DNA from: Warburgia ugandensis | Taxonomy: Eukaryota; Streptophyta; Magnoliopsida; Canellales; Canellaceae | DNA: 64,000 nt | Direction of reading: 5' to 3' | Assembly (NCBI GenBank): GCA_035236585.1 | Contig: CP141139.1 | Coordinates: 21,282,990 to 21,346,989, forward strand | Part shown: piece after piece, positions 24,760 through 38,487 of the stretch | Layout: each line of letters begins with the position of its first letter | Position numbering within the stretch: position 1 is the first letter of the stretch | Translations under genes and position numbers: made by a program | Notes under the pieces: model-generated | The model's input: only the letters and a program-made list of their open reading frames with translations | Databases searched by the model: none | What the model was told of the DNA's origin: nothing

Positions 24760-27450
24760 CCTTCCTGAATAGACAAATGGATTACAAACTTCTCTTAGAA
24801 CATTATCCCATAAAGTGGTACTTTACTTCAATGTGTTTGGTTCTTAGGAAAAATTGGACATGTGGTAATGTGAGTAGTGCCCTAATTGTTGCAGGAAAAC
24901 TTCATAGTTGTTTTTATTCTAATCTCTGATGATGTTGTAACTAGATGAGCTCACATGTAGTATGAGGTCTTGCTTTATACTTTGCCGTTGCACTTGAATG
25001 AGAAACTACTTTGCTTCTTACTCTTCCATGACACCAACTTTCCACTAATATATGTGCAAATAGTGAGAGGAACCAGCCCTGTCTGCATCCCTATATCATA
25101 TTTAGATGACCGTTCTTCTTAAACTGCAATCCATGTCCTGGAGTACCTTGGATGTTCATAAATTGACATACAACATTAACTACAAAGGTATTATCCCGCC
25201 TTATAACAGTCGGCAAATTAGTTTTCTAACCAGTCATCTACACCTACCTGGATCTTCCATTTATGCATCTTAATGAACTAGAAGAATCAAAATGGGATCC
25301 ATAAAGTATCAATGGGCTTGATAAATCTATTTCTTCAAGTAAATCTAGCACATATTCGTGCTGTGAGAAAGCAATTATTTGATTCGACTATGCTACTTCA
25401 ATTGCGAGAAAATATTGAAGTGGCCTAAATCTTTTGTATGAAATTGTTTCTTCAAAAACTATTTCAAATGCTGAATGCCCTTGCTTTTGACTGGCTACTT
25501 AAGTGCAATATCATCAACATAGGCTACCAAAATAAACCACTCTACTTATGACTGGCCACTAAATACATGGTGATCAATTGAACATCCTTTTGAAACCAAA
25601 CACCACAACTACTCCACTAAATTTCCAAAACCATGCATAAAACCCTGAAGGTTCCTCCATATAGATTTCCTTCTGTGACTCGCCATGTAGGAAGGCATTC
25701 TTGACAACTCACTAATGAAGAGGCTAGTCTAATTTAGAAGCCAAGGAAATAAAAACTCATAGAGATGAATCTTAGCAACTTCAGAAAAGTTTCAGAATTA
25801 TCAACACCATTACACCTGAGTGAAACTTTGGTTGCCAACCAAGCTTTAAGTCTCCCAACCTGTTTAAATAAAGTATGCTTTAGAATTATCCAATATTAAA
25901 ACATGAACAGGTATTTCAAACAAAGTTTTAAATTCAGCACAAATGTTTGAAATATGATAAACAACTCAGAATAGTCATTCATTTAATAAAGCCAGGTCAT
26001 CCTTGAACAGTCATCCACAAAAGTGACAAAGGACTTCTAGTTCAAAGAGGAAGAGACTTGAATAGAAATCCTCATCAGACAATCATCATAAAAGGCCCAA
26101 AAGCTCAACTATCATATGCAGGTAGAAAAGAAACTCAACGATTTTTACATGACTTGCAATTAATAAAAGACAGAACTAAACTTCAGGACTATTGTTCAAA
26201 ATTTCCAAAGATGGATTACTGAAGGGATTATGTCACTGAAGAGGAGAGCTCAAATAATGAAATATCACAGTTTTTGTTCCTCTACGTAGTGCCCATCTAA
26301 CTCATGTCCACGGCAATCTTTTATATCACCTTTAGGTCCTGAAAGATGCATTGAGTTGGAAAACATGTAAGAAAAGAGTATAAGACTTTCATTGGCTTAC
26401 ACATTAATAATAAATGCAAGGAAATTGAGAAAATAAATGAATGGATGGCAAGGTAAGATTGGAATTAGGTTTTGCAACACTCATTATAGATACTTTAATT
26501 GAGTTACCACTACCCAATGTAAAGCTATCATGGTGAGAAGATTGATATGAAGAGAGAACATCTGATATACTAGTCATAAGATGTGACACCCCTGATGACT
26601 CAATTCCCCAGGGTTGAGAAATAGCAAAAAGACAAGGTAGAGCATTATGTTTCTAGGCAAACATACCCGAGTGGCACTCACAAATGGCTTGCAATGAATT
26701 GATATGGCTATGTACTCTGGCACTAAATCAGCTTATCATATTCTTCCTTATAGAGTACAGTTTGCTCTGGATCTTGTTAATGACTATGGATCTGTCATCA
26801 TCTGCAAAGAATGCTAGAGTAGCACCTCGTACACTTGCTACTTCAAAACCAAAGCTTGCTTCAGGATGGATCTATGCATATTTATCATAGCAAAAATAGC
26901 TATTTGACCCTCAAAGCCACTGTTAAAGCACAAATGTTGACCACTGGTGGCACCTTTGCTCCCTTGAACCATGATGTCCATCATGGCAAAATATGTTATC
27001 ACTACATCAGACGCCTCCAAAACCATGTCCTCGACTAGCAAAGCCTTGAGCTGCCAAAGGTGATTTTTCTCCAATGGAACCACTACCCACTAAGAGGAGG
27101 TACATCTCTATATCTTAGAAAAGTCCAGGAACAAAGTAAGGTTAGTATTGCCAAGTATCTGGATTTGTCCAAGTCCATACTTGTGACAAAACCAGTTAGG
27201 AACTTGGCCACTCTTGTACCTTCACATTGTTTTTTCATCACCTTAAGATCAGTTGGCAAGTGTTGATTGACATCTAACTTATTGCTTATACTGATGAGCA
27301 AAGAGTAGTACTCTGTTACGTTCTCTTGACACTTCTGCAAAGTGAAGTATTCATTTGAGATATCATTAATCCCCATCATATTATTCGACCAGGAAAACAA
27401 TATCTTCATTTGATCCCACATTTGATTTGTTGTGTCGATAGTTATCAACG
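24760..27450 (-). pseudogene. Ty1/copia retrotransposon, decayed gag-pol
   Basis: On the minus strand the copia order gag-protease-integrase-RT-RNase H can be followed. There is a gag segment at 27083-27448 and a protease-like 'SSGVSHLMT' near 26575 (from the DSGAS-HMT type, so the catalytic Asp is lost). RT patches at about 25790-25850 ('LATKVSLRCNGVDNSETF', like LVAKGYxQxxGxDYxETF) are followed by 'LVAYVDDIAL' at about 25508-25537, which retains the YVDD catalytic box. RNase H relics 'LVSWKSKKQSSFS' and 'HIEVKYHF' lie at about 24800-25060. Many stops and frameshifts are present. LTRs were not identified. Confidence 0.75.
27083..27448 (-). pseudogene. Ty1/copia gag fragment, 121 codons open
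   Basis: The longest surviving frame of the copia relic. It has 'MWDQMKILFSW', 'EYFTLQKCQENVTEYYSLL' and 'VAKFLTGF', the spacing typical of the copia gag domain (MWxxLKxxF, VxEYYxxLxxLWDEL, VMQFLMGL). It lacks the zinc knuckle before the frame is lost. Confidence 0.65.
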
Positions 27451-28150
27451 ATCCTCTAATTTTAGCATTTCAAAAAAGAAATAAAATGATCCTCCAATTT
27501 TAGGATCCAGTGTTCCATAGAAGTGTCATAATTTCTGCCCTCTCTTTCACCCACACATCATCATATTTTTCTGTAACACTGGGTTATTAAGCACTAAAGT
27601 AGTTCAGTTTAATGTACCTATGAGAAAAACCTCAACAAATTAGCCCATGAGATGAAATTATCTACATATGTTTGATTGATGTCATCTAAGTAATTAGGTC
27701 ATGTGACATTAAACTACTCACATTCTCTCCATGTTAATCAGATCTTGTGATATCAAATCACTCACTATCATTTCCATCACTAATTTCTTGATACCCTGCA
27801 GAAAATGGTGTCACCACTAAAATGAGCATGCTATTAAATCTTCAAACCAATGATCAGAAAACAACTCCACCATAGCCCCTAAAAGCATTACCCATGATTT
27901 TCACAAGAACACAAATCAACACTACTAGTGCTCTACCACCAAAATGTTGCAGTAAGCCATACACCACTTTATAAATCAATGCCAAATGCCATAAAAGAAC
28001 ATATCATGGGCATATCTCAATGTGGACTACTATAACATCACACCCAAGTAAGGACCGAGCAGGTCTAGTTTTTGATACACTTGACTAGCAACAAATGTGA
28101 TTACAAATTCAATCTCCAAATAAAAGAAGATAACCAATACCACTTAATAA
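27451..28150. other. Unassigned, probable 5' part of the copia relic
   Basis: About 700 bp without recognisable coding. It lies where the leader and 5' LTR of the minus-strand copia element should be, but I could not find a primer-binding site or LTR ends. Nothing else is visible. Confidence 0.3.
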
Positions 28151-29952
28151 ATGCACTACAAAAAAACAAGTTGATTCTTTGTAAGTTTTGAGCCACGTCC
28201 ACCTTTAGTGGTTAAAGAAGGACCACCCACATTAGTCCTCAAATCTTTATTGAATCTCAATTTAGAGAAGAAACAATGAGGAAGAGAGATCATGAAACTC
28301 TCTGAAGCCATGTAATTCTTCATTGAAGTAGAAAAGGACTACAAAGAATAAGGGAGAAAGAGGATTTGGGGAAAAGAGACAGAGAGCAAGTCAAAAGGAG
28401 CAGATCAATTAGATCAACTTGATGATCCCTTTAGCTCATTATAAAAGTTGGATTTTGTTTGGAATATCCAAAATACCCCAAAAATTTTGTATTTTGGTCA
28501 AACACTGCAGCTACCCAACTTACATTTAATCCCATGAATAGTTGGAAATGGACAAGAATAAATGTCTCTAAGCAAAAAGATTTAGGTGCATGGCTGTTGT
28601 GGACTCTAGCTCATGATTAGTTCAACAATTAGTTTTAAGATTGGATTGGGTGGCGAAGCCAAGAAGGTTGCAAGGATCTTTAATTAGATTGATCCCCTTC
28701 TTTCATGCATATATGACACTTGTAGGTTTATTCACAAAAGTGAATAAAAGAGTGTTTCTTTGAGCTAGGCAAATGACCGGTAGGTGAGTTAGCTGTTAGG
28801 AGAAATCCTAAAGAAGATTAGGAGTGCATCCCATCCTTAGGAAGTTACCATCTATGTGAATCATGTCTTGTTAATGTGACTAGAATTTGGATTTGGTGAA
28901 GCTAATAATCTTTCTTGTTATTGAGGTTCAAGATCTATTGCTCCACTTGTGTAGGAACCAGTGGTCTTACATGGAGTCAACTATTTTTGTTGACAACAGA
29001 GCCTGATGTATTAACACTTGCGGTGATTAGAAGAAGAATTTCATGTTTCATAACATGTTTTTTCTTTGAAAGAAAGAGAAGGAATATGCTAAATGTTTTG
29101 GTCAGATATGCTAAAAACTTTTTCAGAAATGTTTAAATTTTCCTGGCAATAGTTCATGGACTCTGATTAGAATAGGAAATTGCTTGCCCAGGTGGAGAAA
29201 AGATACAAGAAATTATCCATTGGAAATCACTTCTCTTACCATAGTATGGGGACTGGAAATCTCGAAAACAAAAGAATTTCTAAGCAAGTGATCCACTGCA
29301 TCAAAGATGATGGGACATTGAGCTTTACATTGTCTGTTAAGCCATGTTACAATAGATTGGCTTTGTGACCTATGGTAGTGATCGAAGTTCCTTGGACCTT
29401 TCAATGTTATATAAAATTGAAGCAAGCCTGGCTGCACCTCCCAAAAATTAGCTTGAGATAGAATTGAAGCTTAAGGTGAAATCTAGGCCTGCTAGCATTA
29501 GGAGTGTTAGGAATGAGATTAATAACATTAGCAAGGCATTTCCAGGCACGTGGGAACATAGATTCTGTTGAAGTTATGCATGGTCCACTCCTAGTGGGTC
29601 TCCATGTCTTGGAATTACTACCTAGATCCATTTGAGTGTAAGACAGTTTGCAAACTCTTAAGTCTTGGTTGTTAACATAAAAAACTGATTTGTTGGACTT
29701 TGGAAAATTTTGCATTGTAAATCCAAGGTCTGACTAGTATCTTGTCACCCTGTTATAAAATATACCTACAGATGTTTGGATGGTCCCAGTCTTTCCATCT
29801 CTATCTGTTTCTTCTAATGGCATTCGAAAATTTTAAGGCTATTTGCCAATGCCCTCTGACCTAGTTGTTAGCCCACTAGAGTACTATTTCTCAAAAGTCA
29901 AATGTAGAGCTAAATGATAGATCAAGTTGAGCAAGGGTGTGCAATTTGTTTA
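28151..29952. other. Unassigned intergenic sequence
   Basis: Starts with 'cactacaaaaaaacaag', which resembles a CACTA transposon tip, but no matching second tip was seen. Minus-strand open stretches at 29213-29437 and 29407-29715 have no recognisable motif. The last five bases, GTTTA (29948-29952), are the left target duplication of the following solo LTR. Confidence 0.4.
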
Positions 29953-32900
29953 TGTGACTTCCTGGGTTTTCACAAAAATAAAATAACAATTTTTAAAATG
30001 TGTTGGGATCCCTGTTCTAAAAACGTTGATTTTTAAATTGACCAAAAATAATAAATCAAATAAAAGCATTTATTTTAAAATCTCGGGAGTCATACAACCA
30101 CAAAATCACTACAGAGTCTCATTTGTATTTTGAACCATTGCACATCACGTGCGCAATACAAAAACCACTTGACCCTTAGGAGACTTAGTCTCCATGCCCA
30201 TCCATACAAAGCAAATACTATACTCAATGAAACTGCCATCACTTTTGCTTCATCAACACTTCAAACCTGCTACTATTCTTTGTATTTAAGGCATTGCAAA
30301 TCAAAGCAAGCTATTGCTTGTGTAGGTGATCATATTTAATAACCAATGCAATGCAATAGTGTGGTGTAAGAGTATTGATATAATGGTAATCTCATAGAGT
30401 AAAACATTATATAGTACGTTAAATCATCAGGCATCCAAAGTAAAATAGCATATGAAAGATCATGAATCCAAAACAAACAATAGTGATCAAAGCATGATTT
30501 ATGCCTAAATACAAAAATATCATATCCAATCATCATGGCATGCAAGGCATGAGTAATGCGTGGTCATGCAACCGTCAAAATCAAGTAAAGATCAATCTCA
30601 ACATCAAAATATAAATGCATGTCATGATGAATAGGGTGCTATGCATAATCATGCCCCAAGAGTATCCCAGTACACTCATATCACTGGCAATGAGTACTCA
30701 TTCCAATTCCAGGGTTCCTTACTAGTAGCTCGCACATTAGGTAGCTTCAACCAATATATCAATACCACATGAGATCCTAGGATTCCTCACCTGTAGCTCA
30801 CACACCAGGTAGTTCGCTTAACTAGTAGGCCTGCCCACATAGGCTTCACCCAATATATCAATACCACATGAGCATACATAATAAGAGTAGGGGCTATTAT
30901 GCTATAGTGCCAACCATAACAGGAGACTTCCTCTATCTCACATGGGGAGACGGACCCGTAGTGGGGACTACCCATGATACCACCTCTTAAGTACTTTGCC
31001 CCCTTTTGGGGCAGGTGTCTAATCATCATCATCATCATCATTATAAAGTCAGAGGACAGGTAGCCAACCCTATAACCCTTATAGCATAGTACCCACCGGG
31101 CAGAAATACACATCATAAAACAACAATAAATATGAGATAAATCATAAGAGTTTCCATGCTGGTCAATCTCAAGAAGATCAAATCATGACATGCTAATACA
31201 TCATAAACCGTACCATAAAACAAGGTATAAACCATGTGGATCAAAATGCCATAATGTTAATCATGTACGATGAAGGTAATCTCATGAAAACATGATAGGA
31301 CGTAAAATCCATGCTTCAAAAGTTTCCAAGTAATTATGTTATGATCAATGAAATCAGAAAATTATTAAATATAATCACCTACCTTAGACGAAGTATCACT
31401 TGTTGGTACCTTGCAAATCAGTCGGACACAACTCTAGTGCAGTCCACCACAGTTCGATCACCTGGATACATATCACATCTAGTCGTACTTAGAATCCAAT
31501 TTATCTAACTTGAATTCTTAATTACACAACATTATATTTTATATCTTAATATATCATGTTTAAGACTATCCAATGTTTCCCAGTCATGAAATCTTAAAGG
31601 CCGGGCCTTCCCTAACTAGCTAATAATTCGAATCATACTCAATTGGGCCCACTTGTAATCATCCGGTCCTTCTTAATTATACCAATACCTATTTAGAGCT
31701 ATTAGGCTCAGATCTCATCAATCTTAGGTAATTTATCATTTAAATCAACTAATCGAGGATTATTATATGGATTTCATGTTCAATCATATTCAATTACTAT
31801 CAAATCAACTCATCAAATTATTAACATAGTAACCTTACCGCGTACCAGTCAATTTGAATGACACTCAGTTGTCTGCTTGGTTGGATTCTCCATCGATCTC
31901 CTCAACTATGCCTGATTATTTAGACATCCATGCTAATCTCATCAAAGATCATCACCTGATCGCCCCAAATCACATAACAATTTAATAATTCTAACTAATT
32001 AATCCAACTAAGAATTCTAAACAGTTTAGATCATCAAATTGGATCCAATTTCATACCTGGATCTTCAGTTGATCTTAGTCATTGATTAAGATCAACTAAA
32101 CCATCTCCATAGATATTTTAGATCCAAAATATCTTGCATGGATCTTAATGTACACTTCGTGAAGATCATAATGAACTATTTAGATCTGAAAATAACATCA
32201 AATCTCGAATCAGACGATCTAAAGTTCAATCAATGATCTGGTCAAATCGATGGTTAGATCTTCCTTGATCAATAAATGGAAAGATGGGTATTGTTCCTCA
32301 CTTTGCCAAGATCATGAGGGGTTATCTTGGATCTTTGAGATCCTTCTTAGATTGGTCAGAATCGAGGGTTGAAGTCAAGAGTTACATGGGTCGCATTGGG
32401 GCAACATCTCGGTTCCCCAAAATGAGTTGGGGAACGAGTTGACTCGCTCTGACTGGCCAGGTGGAAGGGGGAAACAGGGGAGGAGGAAGATGACTAGTGC
32501 TTGCCAGGTCATCCCTTGCCGACAAGGGGAAAGATGGGGAATTGGTCCATGGCTCGCCAGCCCACCATGGTTGGTTGAGCTAGTGACAAAAAAAGGTAGA
32601 CAAGGGAAAAAATTAGTGTGTGGCTGGCCTGTGCGCTACACGAAAAAACCATCGAAGAGGAGAAAGAGGAGAGGGAGATGGGAGTGGGACATTGGGGGTG
32701 ATTGGGTTCCTGCTCATGGAGAGAAAAAAGGAAATCCTGGCCTCCCTACATCGCCGGTGGAAACCCAACTAGGGTTTTGGTGATGGGGTTTCTGGGGAGA
32801 GAAATCATGGACTAGAGAACCTGATCTGGAAAAGGAACTAGGTGCCAATGAAACCCGTTTTGGGTTTTCTATCAATGCGGGAGGGGGGGAGATGGGTTAC

Positions 32901-33423
32901 TTGCTGGTGAAAAACCCAATATGGGTTGTTTTTCATTGCTCGAGAGAGAGAAGAGGATGCCAGGGGTGATCAAAATCTCCTCGCATCACCAGTGAAAGCA
33001 AGGGAGTTGCCGTTGGGGGGGGGGAAAGATCTGATGAAAGGGTTTTTGGGTTGGTCGATTTTTTCGGCAACCCTCCCTTTTTCCTTTCCATCTCCACCAT
33101 TACGAAAGGTAGGGGGAACGCATGTCGATTTTGCTATTGCGTCCCCTGTCAAGCAACTAGGGGTGTCAATATCAATTTTGATCCCCTGGTTAGTAAAATC
33201 CCAACCATTTTCTACTATAATGTCTGCTTTATACAAAATTAGTGGTCTTGGAACTGTATCTATATGTACATTCTAAATTTGATAGTCTCAAGTCCAAATT
33301 TTGAGTTTACAAGGAGGTTATTTTCATAAAAATCAATTGTCATGACATTAAATTCTAATTTTTCTCTCTATCAAATTTATGATTTAATATATAGAAAATG
33401 ACCTAAAATTGAGGGTCGTTACA
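29953..33423 (-). mobile_element. Solo LTR of the gypsy family, 3.47 kb
   Basis: The plus strand begins TGTGACTTCCTGGG and ends GGGTCGTTACA (minus TGTAACGACC...GTCACA). It is flanked by perfect 5 bp duplications GTTTA (29948-29952 and 33424-33428). It is a relative of the LTRs of gypsy copies 1 and 2 along its whole length, including the '...catcataaagtcagagga...' block at about 31030 and the G-rich antisense-purine zone at 32400-33150. It is more diverged than those copies are from each other. No internal domain, hence solo. Confidence 0.93.
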
Positions 33424-33549
33424 GTTTATCTAAAGCTTCCAAAGAAAATTAATGGAGGGGAAAAGGTTTGGCAATGAAAATGGGTACACAAGATAAGATC
33501 TTGCTTACTGTTGGATTCTCATATTAACTAGATCAAATGCTTGGTCAGT

Positions 33550-35764
33550 TGGAGTTTTCTCACACCTAAAGGTGGGTGCATTTTTGCTTGCAACTGGAAT
33601 CTATTTGTCAGCTTCAGATGGAATTGGATATTGGTCTTTTCGAGATGATTTAGATGCTTTATTGCCAGGAGATGTGGTGAGTTAAAATATTGAAAGCTGT
33701 GGAATCAGGGACTAGTTTATATTTTTTTTCTCTCCTTCATTGTTGTGATGGCTGTAGTACTATAGACAATGCTGATGTCCTTTCAGTACTTTTTGCATCT
33801 GCATGTCTGGTGTTTCAATGCGTGATCTGTATGTATTTTCTTGTAACCTAAGATTTTAAATATTGTTTCACATCTAGATTGTGGTTGTTCATATCTCTTT
33901 TATCTGTAGCTTATTGATACTGTATTAGCCATATAGTTATGCATGACCGATCTGCTACTGTGATGACTGGGTCCTTACAAAACTTCTTCACAAACATTGC
34001 GTGCTCTGCTGACTTCAGATGAACTGTGGGTACCAAGCGAGGAAAAACGGTCAGTGATGTATCACTTCCCTTAATTAGCTGTGTTGATTGTAACTCGTAA
34101 CCTGTTTGAAGTCTGATATTGCCCTATATTATCTGAAGGTTCGAACTGGCAATGTACACACTACTTGCTAAGGGTGCTTTCTGAAAGGGTGAACATCCTG
34201 AGACAAGTTCGGCTTCTGAAACTGGAGCGATGGTCCTTCTGGTTCGTCTGTGGTGAAAGGAAACAATTTGGTTGGTGGAAATAGGAGTAAACAACTGGTA
34301 GAAACTGAATTAGGAAAGCCAACTTTACAGGATAATCTTGAGGGACATAAAACTGCTCATAATATTCTGGTTGAGCTTGCAAACTCTGTCAAACACTTTC
34401 ACACTGGTGTTCGTAATTCCAAACCACTACAACTGAGACAAGAAACATGCTCTGAACCGATTTTGGAGACATGATAGCCCTGCAAGATGGAACAGTCTGC
34501 TTCAATGAGTAACTTGTTTTCTGACATTGATGCAATTAGAACATCCAATTCTTATGCTGAAATGCATAACAGATGGAAGCAAACAGATCGGGGAGCAATG
34601 GAGCCGTTACAGAAGGACCATCTGAAGAAAGCATATGTTATCATTTAAACAATACCATCTGGTTTTCGAGGGAACAATCAAGACACTGGTCTTTCTTGTT
34701 CTCCTGTAATGGTGTTATGCCCAATGACTGGGGAAGATGCAATACCCCTCCTCCTTCATGGGGTGGCAGGATGTAGGCAGAAAACAAGTGAAAAGCTATG
34801 GTAATGGGAATTCTGGTATGCGTGGTGAAGAGTATGATGCATTTATCAGCATCTTTGACGGTGGTTCTCTTTTATACTGTAGCATGTCTTTTGAGGCACT
34901 TCTAAATGTGAGAAAGCAGCTCGAATAATTGGGGTTCCCTTGCAAAGGTGTAAATGATGGTCTTAGGCTACAGGTCAGGAGTCAGCTATAAAGTCCATAA
35001 GCCTGCAGCTGGAAAACATAACTGGTCATGGACATGTTAACTTTTGCATTGCTAATGATTTCCAGTTATTGGTTGATGAGATTCTGATGTTTGACATTTG
35101 TTTGCTTTCATGCAGATGTTTCTGACCCATAGAGTGCAAGAAATAGGCACTGATACCTGCGAAAGTTGGCATGGTGTGTGCCTGTAGACAACTGTTTGAA
35201 TTTTCACATGGGGGAACCCCACAGGTTATTACAGGCAAGCTTATGACCGAAATAGTGCACCTGGCGTATGTAGGAAATGTGTATCTTACTGAGGCTGAAG
35301 GTGAAGAAAGTGGCGTATTTGGTCCGGTGCGTGTGCATGCAAGAGGACCAATTGATGGACTTGCTGGTATTGGTGGAGGGACAACTTTTGTGCCTGCTGC
35401 AGCATGGCCACCTACACGTTTTGTGTTTTCCCGTGTTCCGGACTTGGTAACAGAAATGGGCAGCAATCACTTTCTAATGATGAGTCAGAAGCCTAAGCCG
35501 ATCTCAATGGGGACCGTCAGGAGATGGATTGACAGCTTTGGTTGGGCTTAGCCAAGGTAACAACAGTATTCCAGCAAGTGAGGAGCAAACGGATAGACCT
35601 TTTGAACCAGATCTGCAGAGCAGAGTAGTTGAATCTGCTGTTCCTGTTCAGTTGCTCGAGTCACAGGAACATGCCCTTGGACTGGATTGGGACAATGGTG
35701 AGGGTTCTTCCATTTCCTTGGATATGAAAACACCACTGCATCATTTTCCTCCCTTCCGCATTGG
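33550..35764 (+). pseudogene. Degraded host gene, 5' and middle exons
   Basis: Plus-strand coding islands with protein-like composition occur in several frames. They are an island ending at a GTGAGT donor at about 33673 ('YLSASDGIGYWSF'); one ending at about 34049 ('LTSDELWVPSEEKR', donor GTCAGT); 34217-34472 ('VVKGNNLVGGNRSKQLVE'); 34504-34639 ('SYAEMHNRWKQTDRGAMEPL'); 34685-34950 ('MVLCPMTGEDAIPLLL' then 'YDAFISIFDGGSLLY'); and 35171-35764 ('FGPVRVHARGPIDGLAGIGG', 'GLTALVGLSQG'-like, 'HALGLDWDNGEGSS'). Frame changes inside coding (at 34472, near 34790, near 35440) show decay. The frame ends at 35764 with GTGGGA and resumes at 38826. The words look strongly conserved in plants. My recollection hints at a BTB/POZ- or MATH-type protein, but I cannot name the family safely. 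Confidence 0.65.
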
Positions 35765-36574
35765 GTGGGATGTCTTTGCCTCTTTCACTTCTCTGGAGAG
35801 ACGATGTCTTCCCATCTTTACTTCCCCGTCACAAGTGGATTCACGCTGCCCACTTTATAGCATGTTAACTTATTCCTGTTTTCAACTTTGTTTCTATTGA
35901 TCCAATCAATACTATGTCTAGTACTTCTTCACTTAGGAAAAGGAGAAAAGTTTTACCGGTTCTCGTGTGCTTCCAACTTCGCACGTGTTGTATGCTCCTG
36001 CCCCGGACCATAATTAAGAAAAAACTATGAGATATCTTGTGTCTAAGAGACTGCCAACAACAGACCCTGAATCAGTGGGGTCCACCTGACAGAATGATCA
36101 TGCCCGATTCAGGCCTTGCGATTTGGAGTTGCAAGACAGTGCCCTATTCTGTGTCCTGCAGGAGGTCTAGGTTAGCTTCTGACTTTGCAGCAGGTCATCA
36201 TCTCTCCTCAGGGATGCCACAATTATGTATTGATTCAATTGTTTCTTTCAATGAGCCAACAATTACATTTCCTATCATCTTTTGCGGCTTCATCAGCATC
36301 ATAGTGACATTTTCATATATATTGCATATAATCTATATGCATATGTATACTCAAAAACACAGATATATGTATCTCTGTTTGTTTAAATAATTATACAATG
36401 ACACATACTACACTCACATCTATATGTACATATATATTCATGCGTACAATTATACCTATTAATAAATGTATGTACATATAATCTTTTGATATGTACGTGG
36501 ACTGGAATTCTTTTCTGAAAGCAATTCTGGGAACTGTAACAGTTGGGAGTACATATATCTTCTTTTCTGTGTAA

Positions 36575-37087
36575 CGTTCTTGGTTCATACTGCCAGGTCA
36601 CATATATAGTACTAATAGTCGTTTATCTGAAAATGATGGACATCAATTTCAGCCCCCTACCAGAACTATCATTAAAAAGAGAGAGGCGGTCCTTTACAAC
36701 CCCCATCCCAAGCCCTCTTTAAAGTCATTCGATGGTTCATTAGGAGCACAGTACCTACTAAAAGTAATGGAGGATATCGACCTCGATGAGGGAGGAGGAA
36801 TGCCATCGGATTTCGGGATGCCTGCGGCCAATGCCCTATCCATACTGAATAAAGTCCGAAAGGATGCTGGTTTGATACACAGAAGTGTGGTGCAGCCTGA
36901 ACAAGGGCTAGTCCATATCATTAGGGAGTGTACCCCAAAAGAAGGTGTAGTATCTCGAAAGAATGAAATCATGCTACACCCGCAGACCAAGGAACACATA
37001 TTACCTAATGATTTATATCAGTCAATAGCACACATTCTGCCGGGTCTAACCAACATTGAATTTTTTCAGCTCCTAAGGGATTTCTAG
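36575..37087 (+). CDS. Unrecognised open frame, 170 codons
   Basis: The frame opens after a TAA at 36572-36574 and ends at TAG 37085-37087. The first in-frame ATG is at 36767 (106 residues), but the upstream 64 codons ('PPTRTIIKKREAVLYNPHPK') also look protein-like, and 'caatttcag' just before 36652 could be a splice acceptor. The predicted product is hydrophilic, with an acidic patch 'MEDIDLDEGGG' and the end 'GLTNIEFFQLLRDF'. I recognise no domain. Unlike everything around it, it has no internal stop. It could be an exon of another gene, a captured fragment or part of an unknown element. Confidence 0.4.
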   Translation, partial: RSWFILPGHIYSTNSRLSENDGHQFQPPTRTIIKKREAVLYNPHPKPSLKSFDGSLGAQYLLKVMEDIDLDEGGGMPSDFGMPAANALSILNKVRKDAGLIHRSVVQPEQGLVHIIRECTPKEGVVSRKNEIMLHPQTKEHILPNDLYQSIAHILPGLTNIEFFQLLRDF

Positions 37088-38487
37088 ATCTTTTTAGCAA
37101 GATGTAAAATGGATTCTGTTTCTATTTCTTGGACTTTATATATGCTTTATGTGACTCATAAATGGTAATTTGGAAAAGCCTGTGTTTTGATCATCTTAGA
37201 TATTTTTGGTTTTCTGTGCATAATCTTCTGATCTGATGTTCCACTCATCTTTGTTAACACCTAGGAATTCCTGAAAGCCTCCTGTGGCAGCTGTAACTGC
37301 AATCTCCAATTTGTTCATCTTACTGTTATATTGTGCTTTTCTTCTCCCCCTGTTTGCAGTTGATCTTTCTTGGCTGTCTCCAATGACCCATAGAAGCTTT
37401 TAGTGACCACATACAGATCTAGAACTGAATCTGAACGCAGAGTAATGACTACAATGATTAGAGAAATCATAAAGCTTCCAGTACCTTTTCTGGTCAAGTG
37501 TAACACAGCAGCAGCATCTATTCTCTTCAATAAGAACAGCTATCAAGAATGCCTCTAATTGGTTCTTGAACAAAAAGGAAAATTGAACTCTCAATTGTTT
37601 CCTCCTTTTTTTCTTTTTCTTCCCTGATATCACAAGGTGGAGACACCCGTTTGGGCTGTGACTAATCCCTGTGGATGCAATGCAATTACTCACAAATCAC
37701 ACACATCAGGTTAAGTCTGGCATTGGGATTTGAACTCGGGTCTCTAGGGAACAAAGCTACGACTACTACTCACTTGCTAGAACCCTTGTAGGTCAATTTT
37801 TTCCTTAACCTCCAAACCCTAAAAAATGGGACTCCTAACTTTAAAGGTGAATCACTATCTATCCATATGAAAATGGCACATTCCATGATATAACTGTCTT
37901 CTGGCTCTGGTAATTGCATCAATGAAATTTCAGCTACAAATAAATTCACATTGCTTTGACGTATTATGCTTGATGTTCATGAATCCGAAATATTTTGTAC
38001 TTCATGTTATAAAGATTCCAGTGAAAACCTTTGCTTGCATCCCCTTCAGAAAAGAAAGTTGAAATTCTTCTGATGAAGTTGTTGCCTTCTATGCTAATTA
38101 GATTATGGCATACGTTAACCATTACTTTGGTATATTTTGCAGAATTTAGACATTGTTTGTCCATAATTAGAACAGATGATCTGTGTCAAAAGCCAATATC
38201 TTCTGTTTCTGTCCATTGTATGTTTCTGTTTGATCCCTGAGTGAACTACTATCTTCCTTTTTCTCAATGAGAAACTTTCTTGTGCCAAAAATGTATCCTG
38301 TGAAGATTGTGTGACCTCTAGTGACAAGTGCAGTGAACAAGTTTAAGTCCACACATTCTTGTTGGACCTTTATCTACTTCACTGGTCAATGTGATTCTTG
38401 CAGTGTACGGGTTTTCTCATTTCTGTCATTTTGCAGGATGTTCCAACATTGCTCCAGTACTATCTACAACTTTTTGGCCAGCTTTCT

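Noticed and set aside
28151-28230. CACTA transposon tip
   Set aside because: 'cactacaaaaaaacaag' resembles a tip and nearby words are similar to subterminal repeats, but no opposite tip or TSD was found.
29213-29715. Two adjoining minus-strand frames possibly forming one relic
   Set aside because: I could not match any part to a transposon or organelle protein, so left as unassigned.
35026-35470. Minus-strand frame of 146 codons and a second of 88 codons
   Set aside because: Antisense shadows of the host gene exon at 35171-35764, which has the clearer protein-like words.
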